NCBI RefSeq assembly: GCF_002078015.1
Contig: NZ_LWBP01000156.1
Location: 62,001 to 126,000, forward strand
Origin: Niastella populi
GTDB taxonomy: Bacteria > Bacteroidota > Bacteroidia > Chitinophagales > Chitinophagaceae
Direction: 5' to 3'
DNA length: 64,000 nt
In this document: positions 34,486 through 43,002 of the stretch, in pieces
Numbering within the stretch: position 1 is the first letter of the stretch
Layout: each line of letters opens with the position of its first letter
Made by a program: the position numbers and the translations under genes
The notes under the pieces: model-generated
Told to the model about the DNA's origin: nothing
Seen by the model: only the letters and a program-made list of their open reading frames with translations
Database searches by the model: none

Positions 34486-35343
34486 ATGCGTTTTTTGCTG
34501 TTTCCCATGCTGCTTGGGTTAACCCTGTTTTCCAATGCTCAACTGCTTACGGGCGTTTGGGGCGGTATCAGAACTCAAAATGCGGGCGGTTGTTTTCCGG
34601 CATATTCAACGGAGCTGCATATCATTCATATGCAAAACAACTCATTTATGGGTAACGTATACAGCTATGATAACGAGCGCTACACCAAAATCAACTTCAC
34701 CGGCAAATTCAATCCCCTCACAAAGCGCATAGTAATTATTGAAAGCGCCGTATTACAATATAACATCCCCGATAGCTGCGTTCCCTGTATAAAAACCTAC
34801 GAGCTTACCTTTTCAAAAAATGGTGTAGCCGATTTATTGCAGGGCGAATGGCGTGGCCATGAAATGGGTAATAATCACCATTGCCAACCCGGTAAAATAT
34901 CGTTGTCGCGGCTCACCAAAGCCGCCTTTCCCATTGACGTATACCAGAACGATACGCTTGCCGGTGTGCAGAAGAATTTAAAGCTGCAGAACAGGCAAAA
35001 AGACCTGGTACAAACGATCGCTGTCGATACCTCGTTCATTAAAATTGAACTGTACGATAATGCAGAAATAGATGATGATACCGTATCTGTTTTCCTGAAC
35101 AACACCCTGCTTCTATATAAAAAACGGCTCACGGGCAAACCGCTGGTGCTCGATGTCAATGTGTTTGCCAATACCGAATACGAATTGATGATGTATGCCG
35201 AAAACCTGGGCCGTATTCCGCCCAATACTTCCCTGATGGTGATCACCGCCGGTAGAAAACGTTATCAGCTGCACCTGTCGTCGAGCGAGCAGAAAAGCGC
35301 CATTGTAAAATTTAAGTATGAACCGTTTGCAACCGGGCAATGA
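34486..35343 (+). CDS. Unknown secreted protein, linkerless paralog of the 33152 gene
   Basis: 285 residues: a signal peptide, an N-terminal domain starting LLTGVWGGIRTQNAGGC, then directly the C-terminal domain (IKIELYDNAEIDDDTVSVFL, AENLGRIPPNTSLMVITAG, SAIVKFKYEP). The last domain is clearly homologous to that of the gene at 33152, while the first domain has diverged. The pair probably arose by tandem duplication. It converges on the M28 peptidase gene with only 25 bp between stops. Confidence 0.82.
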   Translation: MRFLLFPMLLGLTLFSNAQLLTGVWGGIRTQNAGGCFPAYSTELHIIHMQNNSFMGNVYSYDNERYTKINFTGKFNPLTKRIVIIESAVLQYNIPDSCVPCIKTYELTFSKNGVADLLQGEWRGHEMGNNHHCQPGKISLSRLTKAAFPIDVYQNDTLAGVQKNLKLQNRQKDLVQTIAVDTSFIKIELYDNAEIDDDTVSVFLNNTLLLYKKRLTGKPLVLDVNVFANTEYELMMYAENLGRIPPNTSLMVITAGRKRYQLHLSSSEQKSAIVKFKYEPFATGQ

Positions 35344-35368
35344 GATCACCTACTTGAACAACTCGGAA

Positions 35369-36937
35369 CTATTTTCTCGGGATTTTTTCATTTCGTTGTG
35401 CCGCATGATACACAAACGACGCAATAATAACCGCAGCCTGTTTCAGATCGCCGGGTTGTAAATGATCGTATGAATCCATATTGCTGTGGTGTGTGCGCGA
35501 GTCATATTCTATGTCATCCTGTATGAACTGAAAACCGGGCAGTCCAATGGCATCGAACGACAAATGATCGGTGCCGCCCGTACGTTGTAACGTAATGGTT
35601 GAAGCGCCGAGGTCGGTAAAGGGTTGCAGCCATTTGGCAAAAACGGGTTGCACGGCTGCATTTTCCTGCAGGTAAATACCTCTTATTTTACCGGTTCCAT
35701 TATCAAGATTGAAATACACCGAAACCTTGTCGCCTGCTGCATTGTACCGTTGCGTGGCCGTATCGGTGAAGTGCTGCCGCACATAGTTCTTCGAACCAAG
35801 CAGCCCCTGTTCTTCCCCACCCCACAATGCTATGCGAATGGTTCGCCGGGGTTGTACATTCAACGTTTTCAGAATGCGCATCGCTTCCAGCATTACCGCA
35901 CAACCGGCGGCGTTATCCGTAGCGCCTACCGATGCATGCCACGAGTCGAGATGCGCCCCGATGATCACCAACTCCTGTTTTAGTTTGGGGTCGGCGCCTT
36001 TTATTTCGGCAATTACATTATAACCCTGCAGGTCATCGGTATGGAACTGCGTTTTTACATCTATTTCGAGTGTAACCGGAATGCGGCGTTGCGCCATTCG
36101 TTGCAGCATCATATAATCTTCATACGCCAGCACCAGGTCGGGAAAATTTTCAGCAGCACTGCCTGCCCAGGCCCCGCCGCCCTGTACAAACACGGTGCCG
36201 TCGCGGCCGCGGGGATTCGTACTTAAAATGGCAAGGGCGCCTTCCTCCCGGGCAAACTGTTTCAGTTGGGTATAAGAAAGCCCGCCCGGCCGTTTTGGTT
36301 TTTCATTGTGATCATGCGCTGAAGTATATCCTTTCCCCTGTAACCCGGTGTTTGCCGTTTTGTTCAATTCACCGGCTTCAACATTTTTCCATTTGGCCAT
36401 TTCTTTCAGCTCTTCATTGCTGTAGCGCCTGGCGTCGGCTTCGTATGCAGGTTCCAGTGAATCTATCCGCCGCAATAAGATCACCTTGCCGTTCAGTTTG
36501 CCTTTATATGCCTCCAGGTCGCTCGCATCGCCTATCGATAACAACACCACCCCGGCGGTTTGCAAACCATTGGTGCCGGCCGTCCAGCTTTTGGGAAATG
36601 CAATAACAGGTTTATAATAAGGGGCGCTCATGGCCACATAACAACGTTTCAATTCCCAGCCCTTCCCCCATTCGCCAAAAGGTTCTAGCCGGGCGTTACT
36701 AAGGCCCCATTCACTGAGTTTGTTTTTTGTAAAATCCGCCGCCCGGCGAAAACCGGGAGAATTGTTCAGGCGCGGCCCGCTTGCTTCGGTGAGAAAAAAT
36801 GCAAGATCCATTACCTGCGAGTGGTTGAACCCTTCCTGCCTGATCTTTTTGATCATGTTCAGGTCTGGCTCATCATGTTGAGCCTGCAGGTGCCCCGGTG
36901 GTATACAAATCAGTAACCCAAGGATAAATGTTTTCAT
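35369..36937 (-). CDS. M28-family zinc aminopeptidase, exported
   Basis: 522 residues with a signal peptide (to about residue 20), a PA-like insert (residues 130-270) and an M28 catalytic domain. Metal ligands are visible at H329 (IIGAHLDSWH), D341 (GATDNAAG) and E375/E376 (WGGEEQGLLGS), with a late HH pair in RTHHSNMDSYDHL. It probably trims peptides in the periplasm or outside the cell. Residues around the site match aminopeptidase/carboxypeptidase Q types; exact specificity is open. Confidence 0.93.
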   Translation of the reverse strand: MKTFILGLLICIPPGHLQAQHDEPDLNMIKKIRQEGFNHSQVMDLAFFLTEASGPRLNNSPGFRRAADFTKNKLSEWGLSNARLEPFGEWGKGWELKRCYVAMSAPYYKPVIAFPKSWTAGTNGLQTAGVVLLSIGDASDLEAYKGKLNGKVILLRRIDSLEPAYEADARRYSNEELKEMAKWKNVEAGELNKTANTGLQGKGYTSAHDHNEKPKRPGGLSYTQLKQFAREEGALAILSTNPRGRDGTVFVQGGGAWAGSAAENFPDLVLAYEDYMMLQRMAQRRIPVTLEIDVKTQFHTDDLQGYNVIAEIKGADPKLKQELVIIGAHLDSWHASVGATDNAAGCAVMLEAMRILKTLNVQPRRTIRIALWGGEEQGLLGSKNYVRQHFTDTATQRYNAAGDKVSVYFNLDNGTGKIRGIYLQENAAVQPVFAKWLQPFTDLGASTITLQRTGGTDHLSFDAIGLPGFQFIQDDIEYDSRTHHSNMDSYDHLQPGDLKQAAVIIASFVYHAAQRNEKIPRK

Positions 36938-37069
36938 GAGTGTATCATTTCATGGAGTCGGCGGTGAGGTAATACCATTTTCGTGCCGGTAAGCAGTACA
37001 GCGTTCCTATGCGCATTTGTTTGCATTCAAATCGCCTTGAATTGAAACGGGTTAGCCTGTATGAACTGT

Positions 37070-39421
37070 TTAAAACTTGAAATTCCAGGTAACGGCGGGA
37101 ATGATCGGGAACAGCGAAACCTGCTGTGTTTTCATGGTTAAACTGCCGTTGTAAGGGTTTCCGTCCTGGCTGAAGTAAATAAAGTATGGGTTCAACCTGC
37201 TGTATACATTATAAATACTGAACACCCAGCTTTGCTGCCATTTCTGTTTGGGTTTTGTACCGGGAGTAAGCGTTGCAGAAAGATCCATACGGTGATATGG
37301 CGCCAGCCGGTATTGATTGATCTTGCTGTATTCCTGGGTGAAAACGCCGCCAATCACATAAAAGCGTTCGGGCAACGACACTGCATTCCCACTGCCATAA
37401 ACGAACACAGCAGAGAACTTCCATTTCTTGTTGAGCTGGTACGTGCCTACTACCGACAGATCGTGCCGCCGGTCGTATTTCGACGGAAACCTGATGCCGC
37501 CATTGAGCGTATCGAACTGGCGCCAGGTCCAGGAAAGCGTATAACCGATCCAGCCGGTGAGTTTTCCCCGGGTTTTATTGATGAACAGTTCCGTACCATA
37601 GCTCCACCCTTTTCCAAAAACAAAATCTTCTTCCGGGTCTTTTAAAGATGGCGTGTATCCCTCCCTGTATTCGATCTGGTTATCCATTCGTTTGTAATAC
37701 AATTCCACCGAAGTCTCCAGCATATTATTGCTGAAGTTTTTAAAGAGCCCGGCCGCATATTGCCAGCTGATCTGTGGTTTTACACGGTATGTGCTGGGCA
37801 CCCACAGGTCGGTTGGTAAGGTTGAACCGGAATTGCTTACCAGGTGTATGTATTGCAGGTTTCTGGTTACGGCTGCTTTTAGCGAGGTTTCGTTATCGAT
37901 GGCATACCGAATGGTGAACCGGGGTTCAAAGCCGTAATATGTTTTTACCGGTTTGTTGGTGCCGTAGCTGATGCTGTCGTTCTTGTTGCCATTGATATCG
38001 TTGCTGAATATTTTATATGGGCCCAGTTGAACAAAACGGCTGTATCTGAGGCCGGCATTTACTTTTATCCTTTTGCTAACCTCCCAGTCGTTCTGCAGGT
38101 AAATACCCGTTTCACCGGCGTATTTTCTCATTTCATTATCGGGGAAGAACTGGTTATCGCCCTGGTTACCACTCAGGATATTCGGGGTGAATGTATGATG
38201 GGTGAAGGCCGCGCCGAAACGAAGTTTATGCTGTGGGGAAGCATACAGGTCGAAGTCGGTTTTGGCGCTCCAGTCGTGAATGCCCGATGACAGTTTGATG
38301 TTGAAATCGTTTTGGGCAGCGCCAAAGGAAAAAGCATAATCATTATAAACCACGGTGGTATTGGCAAATAATTTCCGGTTGAACACATGGTTCCAGCGCA
38401 GGGTGGCCGTTGTATTGCCCCAGGGAATATCGGCCCTGAAAGCCCGGCGGGCATTGCGGTAAGTAAATACATCCCTGCCAAAATAACCGCTCAGGTACAG
38501 CCGGTCTTTTTCTGAAAAAATATAGTTCACTTTTGCGTTGAGATCATAGAAGTAATACCCCGATCCGTAGAAATCGCTTTTTTCAGAAATAAAGGGTTTC
38601 ATCAACAGGTCGATATACGTGCGGCGGCCCGAAACAATAAAGGAAGATCTATTTTTTTTAACAGGCCCCTGTACCGATAACCGCGAGGCAATGGCCCCTA
38701 TTCCGCCCTCCACCTCGAATTTGTTCAGGTTGCCTTCTTTCATGGCCACATCGAGCACGGAAGATAAGCGTCCGCCATACTGGGCCTGCATCCCGCCTTT
38801 TACCAGCGAGATGTTCTTTATTGCATCGGAATTGAAGATGGAAAAAAAGCCAAAGAGGTGGCCGGTATTATATACGATGGCGTCATCGAGCAGGATCAGG
38901 TTCTGGTCGGGCCCGCCGCCGCGTACATACATACCGGTATTGCCTTCACCGGCATTGCGTACGCCCGGCAGTAACTGCAGGGTTTTTAAAAGATCGGTTT
39001 CGCCCAGCAGTACCGGCACCGATTTAACCTGGTTTATTGAAAGATCTATTTTACCCATTTGGGCGCTGGTAACGTTGCCATCGCGCCGGCGCGCGGAAAC
39101 GATCACTTCCTGTAAAACAGGTTTTGCCGGCAGATAGAAGTTTTGTTCTATGTTCCTGTCGAGTGAAATGGTCAGCGGCTGCATTTCATAACCGGCAAAC
39201 GTAGCAACAACCATGTAGGTGCCGCGGGGCAGTGTTATAGAATAAAAACCGAACTGGTTACTGGCAATGTTTTTTCCATTGCCGTTAACGGAAACCGTTG
39301 CACCGATAAGCGTTTCGCCCGATAATGAGTCGCGCACATAACCGCTGAGTGTAAATTTCTCCTGTGCGGTGGCGTACAGCGCACAACATACCCCCCATAA
39401 TATCGCAACGAACCTCAACAT
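37070..39421 (-). CDS. TonB-dependent outer-membrane receptor
   Basis: 783 residues. Signal peptide ending ATAQ, then a carboxypeptidase-like domain (LSGYVRDSLSGETLIGATVS), plug (VPVLLGETDLLKTLQLLPG, then GMYVRGGGPDQNLILLDD) and a 22-strand-type barrel ending in an aromatic residue (VTWNFKF), as needed for insertion by the BAM complex. There is no SusD partner, so the cargo is unknown. It lies just after the DUF3347-like gene in the same direction (54 bp). Confidence 0.93.
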   Translation of the reverse strand: MLRFVAILWGVCCALYATAQEKFTLSGYVRDSLSGETLIGATVSVNGNGKNIASNQFGFYSITLPRGTYMVVATFAGYEMQPLTISLDRNIEQNFYLPAKPVLQEVIVSARRRDGNVTSAQMGKIDLSINQVKSVPVLLGETDLLKTLQLLPGVRNAGEGNTGMYVRGGGPDQNLILLDDAIVYNTGHLFGFFSIFNSDAIKNISLVKGGMQAQYGGRLSSVLDVAMKEGNLNKFEVEGGIGAIASRLSVQGPVKKNRSSFIVSGRRTYIDLLMKPFISEKSDFYGSGYYFYDLNAKVNYIFSEKDRLYLSGYFGRDVFTYRNARRAFRADIPWGNTTATLRWNHVFNRKLFANTTVVYNDYAFSFGAAQNDFNIKLSSGIHDWSAKTDFDLYASPQHKLRFGAAFTHHTFTPNILSGNQGDNQFFPDNEMRKYAGETGIYLQNDWEVSKRIKVNAGLRYSRFVQLGPYKIFSNDINGNKNDSISYGTNKPVKTYYGFEPRFTIRYAIDNETSLKAAVTRNLQYIHLVSNSGSTLPTDLWVPSTYRVKPQISWQYAAGLFKNFSNNMLETSVELYYKRMDNQIEYREGYTPSLKDPEEDFVFGKGWSYGTELFINKTRGKLTGWIGYTLSWTWRQFDTLNGGIRFPSKYDRRHDLSVVGTYQLNKKWKFSAVFVYGSGNAVSLPERFYVIGGVFTQEYSKINQYRLAPYHRMDLSATLTPGTKPKQKWQQSWVFSIYNVYSRLNPYFIYFSQDGNPYNGSLTMKTQQVSLFPIIPAVTWNFKF

Positions 39422-39475
39422 GTGCAGTAATTTCCGTTAACGTTAACCGGTTTGCCGGTGAACGGGAAACTACTT

Positions 39476-40072
39476 CTAATAGCTCAGTGAATCCTCGACC
39501 GTGCCGCAATTCAGCATTTTACTACCGAAGTAGGGATTTTTTATCTCCCGTTCGTAGCTGATCCAGTAAGCGCCTTTATTGTCAAAAGCCATAGGGCAGT
39601 ATTGCCAGTATAACTTTTGTCCGCTATAACGAACCGTGCGGGTAAGGCTCCAGATGTTATCAGCTATGGTTACAAATTCTTTTCTTTTATTATTCAGGTC
39701 TTTTGCTGCTGCCAATGCCTGTGCCGAACCTGAAATGGTGGATGAAAAACTGGCCGCAGTTTCTTTTATCACTCCTGTGCTGTCACCTTTTATCTCATTT
39801 ACCTTCAAACTGTCGGCTGCTGTGTGCAATGCCAGCGCAGCGGCAGACGCCTTTGCCGTATCACTGGCCACCAGCGCGTTTTTAAGGGTATTGTAAGCAT
39901 CGAGAAGTTGGGTGTACGATTGTTTAAAGGCATCTGTATTGTCAGAGATCGATAAAGGCTGCTGTTTTTCTGGTTCCTTGTCGCTCTGCTTGTCTTCGGT
40001 ATTGCAAAAAAAGGGCCGGGCGATCAAAACTATTACAACCAGTAAAATAACTACGATTAGCGTTTTTTTCAT
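39476..40072 (-). CDS. DUF3347-like exported or membrane-anchored protein
   Basis: 198 residues with one N-terminal membrane segment (TLIVVILLVVIVLIARPF), a helical middle region, and a C-terminal block YWQYCPMAFDNKGAYWIS followed by NPYFGSKMLNCGTVEDS. That block matches the DUF3347 pattern (CPMA-N-G-A-W, NPYFG-KML-CG), seen in Bacteroidota copper and heavy-metal efflux loci. The two cysteines and the methionines could bind metal. No efflux genes are adjacent except a TonB receptor, which might be its partner. Confidence 0.75.
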   Translation of the reverse strand: MKKTLIVVILLVVIVLIARPFFCNTEDKQSDKEPEKQQPLSISDNTDAFKQSYTQLLDAYNTLKNALVASDTAKASAAALALHTAADSLKVNEIKGDSTGVIKETAASFSSTISGSAQALAAAKDLNNKRKEFVTIADNIWSLTRTVRYSGQKLYWQYCPMAFDNKGAYWISYEREIKNPYFGSKMLNCGTVEDSLSY

Positions 40073-40297
40073 CCTTTTAAGTTTAGTGTGCGGTTTGGTT
40101 AAAGTGCGGAAGGAACTTCACAGAAATAATCCTGCCGGTTTTCCCCGTGCCGGTCGTTCCGGGTTTATGATAATCCAAAGATAAAGAATAACCTTACATT
40201 ACTGCTTCATATACAGGGTATTTCGCATGAACCGGGGCTTTATAATTTTCTCATCATCAAGTTTCACCATTAACTTCCTTAACGGCCTTATTTGTTA

Positions 40298-40305
40298 TAT
40301 TTTTG
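40298..40305 (+). promoter_or_regulatory. Probable -7 box of the ABC-F gene
   Basis: TATTTTTG matches TAnnTTTG exactly, 23 bp before the ATG. The -33 position is only TTCC, so support is partial. Confidence 0.5.
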
Positions 40306-40328
40306 CAGATCATTTGATGTAAAAAATT

Positions 40329-42347
40329 ATGCTGGCAGGATTAACGAACGTTACTTTTGAATTTGGAGCCCGGGCAATTGTAGAAGATGCAACCTGGCAT
40401 ATTCAACCCAATGAACGCATTGGTCTTATTGGATATAATGGAACCGGAAAATCAACGCTTTTAAAACTTCTGGTGGGTCAGTACCAGCCCTCGGAGGGTA
40501 CGGTAGAGCGCAGCCGCGGTACATCTATCGGCTATTTGCACCAGGACCTCCTGAGTTTTGATACCTCCGATTCCATTTTACAGGTGGCTCTGGGCGCCTT
40601 TGAACGGGTAATGCAACTCGAAAAAGAGATCGAAGAACTGGGCAAACAACTGGAAAATTCCCCAACCAGCGGCCTCAGTGCCGAAGAAACCGATGCCCTG
40701 TTGCACAAATATTCCGACCGCTTACACGAAATGGACACCCTCGACGGGTATAATATTCATCATAAAACCGAAGAAGTATTACAGGGGTTGGGTTTTTCGA
40801 ATGCCGACCTGCAGCGGCCCTACCGCGAGTTCAGCGGGGGCTGGCGTATGCGGGTATTGCTGGCCAAAATGATCCTGCAACAACCCGACCTGCTGCTGCT
40901 CGATGAGCCTACCAACCACCTTGACCTGCCATCTATCGAATGGCTCGAAAAATACCTGGTGCATTACCAGGGCTCGGTGGTGATCGTGAGCCACGATAAA
41001 TATTTTCTCGACCGCATGGTTACCAAGATCGTGGAGGTTTACCAGCGGCAACTGCATATTTACAATGGTAATTATTCCTATTACGAAACGGAGAAAGTAC
41101 AGCGGGTAGAACTGCAGCAACGGGCGTTTGAGAACCAGCAGGATTACATTCGCCAGCAGGAACGTTTTATTGAACGCTTCAAGGCCAAGGCATCAAAAGC
41201 CGCAGCTGCCCAAAGCGCCATGAAACGGCTTGAAAAACTCGACCGTATTGAGGATGTGGCCATTGAACGGCCCAATATCCGCATCAACTTTCAGGTTGAT
41301 AAAGTACCGGGTAAAGTGTTGTGCGAGCTGAAACACATCACCAAAAAGTTTGGCGATAACACCATTGTCGAGGATACCCATGCCGAGATCAACCGGGGTA
41401 ACAAGATCGCCCTTATCGGCGCCAACGGTAAAGGTAAATCAACCCTGCTGCGGATCATCGCCGGGGCCGAGTCGTTTACCGGTGAACGCAAGTGGGGACA
41501 TAATGTAGATGAAAGCTTCTATGCCCAGCATCAGCTGGAGGCACTGGATGTGAACAATACCCTCATAGAGGAAATGAAAGCAGCCGGCAGCCAGAAAACG
41601 GAACAGGAGCTACGTAACCTGCTCGGTTGTTTCCTTTTCGGCGGTGACGATATCGATAAAAAGATCAAAGTATTGAGCGGTGGTGAAAAAGCCCGTGTGG
41701 CGCTGGCAAAAACCATCATCAGTAAAGCCAATTTCCTGATGCTCGACGAGCCTACCAACCACCTCGATCTGCATTCGGTTGAACTGTTGATAGATGCATT
41801 GAATAAATATGAAGGCAGCCTGATCTTTGTTAGCCACGACCGGTATTTTGTATCGAAAGTGGCCAATACCATTTGGGAGATCGATAACCATAAGATAAAG
41901 ACATTCGACGGCGGCTACGAAGAATGGAACGAATGGAAAGAACGCCAGAAGCAACGCGCCGAGGCGGCCGGTGGTCAAAAGGCAGAGGGTGGTAATAAAA
42001 AGGCGGAGCCAAAAGCTGAACCGGCGCCTAAAAAAGCGGAACCGGTACAGGAAGCGAAAGCGCCTGTTGCCGAGGTAAAACCGCAGGGCCCCATCAATAA
42101 AGAACTGAAAAAAGAATTACAGAAACAGCAAAAGGTGTTTCAGCAACTGGAGGAAAAGATCGGGCAGCTGAACCAGCAGAAAACAACGCTGGAAGCACAA
42201 CTGACGGCGCCCGACACGTATTCAGACCGCAACAGGTTCGTGCAAACGGAAACCGACTATAAAAAGGTGAGCGAAGAATTGCAGCGGCTGAATAAACAAT
42301 ATGAGGAAGTGTTTGAAAAGATAATGGAACTGGAAGCGCAGGCTTAA
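40329..42347 (+). CDS. ABC-F family ATPase
   Basis: 672 residues with two ABC ATPase domains and no membrane segment, the ABC-F arrangement. Walker A motifs are GYNGTGKST (residues 35-43) and GANGKGKST (about 364), the signature motifs are FSGGWRMRV (about 168) and LSGGEKARV (about 449), and both DEPTNHLDL boxes are present. A linker between domains and a C-terminal coiled coil (Lys/Glu/Ala-rich, residues 550-670) resemble Uup/EttA-type factors, which act on ribosomes or in DNA-related processes. The exact subfamily cannot be fixed by eye. Confidence 0.95.
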   Translation: MLAGLTNVTFEFGARAIVEDATWHIQPNERIGLIGYNGTGKSTLLKLLVGQYQPSEGTVERSRGTSIGYLHQDLLSFDTSDSILQVALGAFERVMQLEKEIEELGKQLENSPTSGLSAEETDALLHKYSDRLHEMDTLDGYNIHHKTEEVLQGLGFSNADLQRPYREFSGGWRMRVLLAKMILQQPDLLLLDEPTNHLDLPSIEWLEKYLVHYQGSVVIVSHDKYFLDRMVTKIVEVYQRQLHIYNGNYSYYETEKVQRVELQQRAFENQQDYIRQQERFIERFKAKASKAAAAQSAMKRLEKLDRIEDVAIERPNIRINFQVDKVPGKVLCELKHITKKFGDNTIVEDTHAEINRGNKIALIGANGKGKSTLLRIIAGAESFTGERKWGHNVDESFYAQHQLEALDVNNTLIEEMKAAGSQKTEQELRNLLGCFLFGGDDIDKKIKVLSGGEKARVALAKTIISKANFLMLDEPTNHLDLHSVELLIDALNKYEGSLIFVSHDRYFVSKVANTIWEIDNHKIKTFDGGYEEWNEWKERQKQRAEAAGGQKAEGGNKKAEPKAEPAPKKAEPVQEAKAPVAEVKPQGPINKELKKELQKQQKVFQQLEEKIGQLNQQKTTLEAQLTAPDTYSDRNRFVQTETDYKKVSEELQRLNKQYEEVFEKIMELEAQA

Positions 42348-42355
42348 TTCCTTTG

Positions 42356-42395
42356 GCCGTGCCCGGTAATGCAGGCAAACCCGGGCACGGCAGTT
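42356..42395 (+). terminator. Terminator of the ABC-F gene
   Basis: GCCGTGCCCGG and CCGGGCACGGC form a perfect 11-bp stem with a 14-nt loop, followed by AGTTTT. Confidence 0.82.
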
Positions 42396-42417
42396 TTCCC
42401 CCTTAAAAAACCATCCC

Positions 42418-42864
42418 ATGAATATTACCATCCGCAAAGGAACAGAAGCCGATTACCCGGCGATCATCGATCTGATCCATCAGTTTGCTTTGTACCAGAA
42501 AACACCGGAAAGGGTAACAAATACGGTAGAACAGATGAGATCAGACAACAATTTGTTCCAATGTTTTGTTGCTGTAGATGAAAATCAAAAGATCGTTGGT
42601 TATGCGGCCTGGTTCTTCGCTTATTTCTCCTGGACGGGTAAGGCGCTTTATCTCGACGATTTATACGTGGTTGAATCGGCCCGCGGGCAAGCCATCGGAA
42701 CACGGCTGTTGCAAACGGTTATCGACTATGCCAGGCTTACAAACTGTGTAAAAGTACGTTGGCAGGTTTCGAACTGGAACAAACCGGCTATTGCCTTTTA
42801 CAGGAAAATGGGCGCCCTGATAGATGATGTTGAAATGAACTGCCATTTTGAGTTGATGCATTGA
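42418..42864 (+). CDS. GNAT acetyltransferase (spermidine/thialysine N-acetyltransferase-like)
   Basis: 148 residues. Contains the GNAT core YLDDLYVVESARGQAIGTRL (acetyl-CoA-binding R/Q-x-x-G-x-G/A motif) and the WQVSNWNKPAIAFYRKMGA block, the combination seen in SSAT-like enzymes that acetylate polyamines or thialysine. Arginine decarboxylase is in the same window but 14 kb away, so a link is only suggestive. Start ATG 42418 lies right after the ABC-F terminator. Confidence 0.88.
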   Translation: MNITIRKGTEADYPAIIDLIHQFALYQKTPERVTNTVEQMRSDNNLFQCFVAVDENQKIVGYAAWFFAYFSWTGKALYLDDLYVVESARGQAIGTRLLQTVIDYARLTNCVKVRWQVSNWNKPAIAFYRKMGALIDDVEMNCHFELMH

Positions 42865-43002
42865 TAACAATTCGTGAATGTGATTTTGGGTAGATTTTAT
42901 GATTTGGCAATTAGATTTCAGGGGCGAAACCACTATTTTGAAAAGGATATTATCGAAACGAAATAAATCGCATATTCCCGAAATCAATTGTGGGGGTAAC
43001 AG

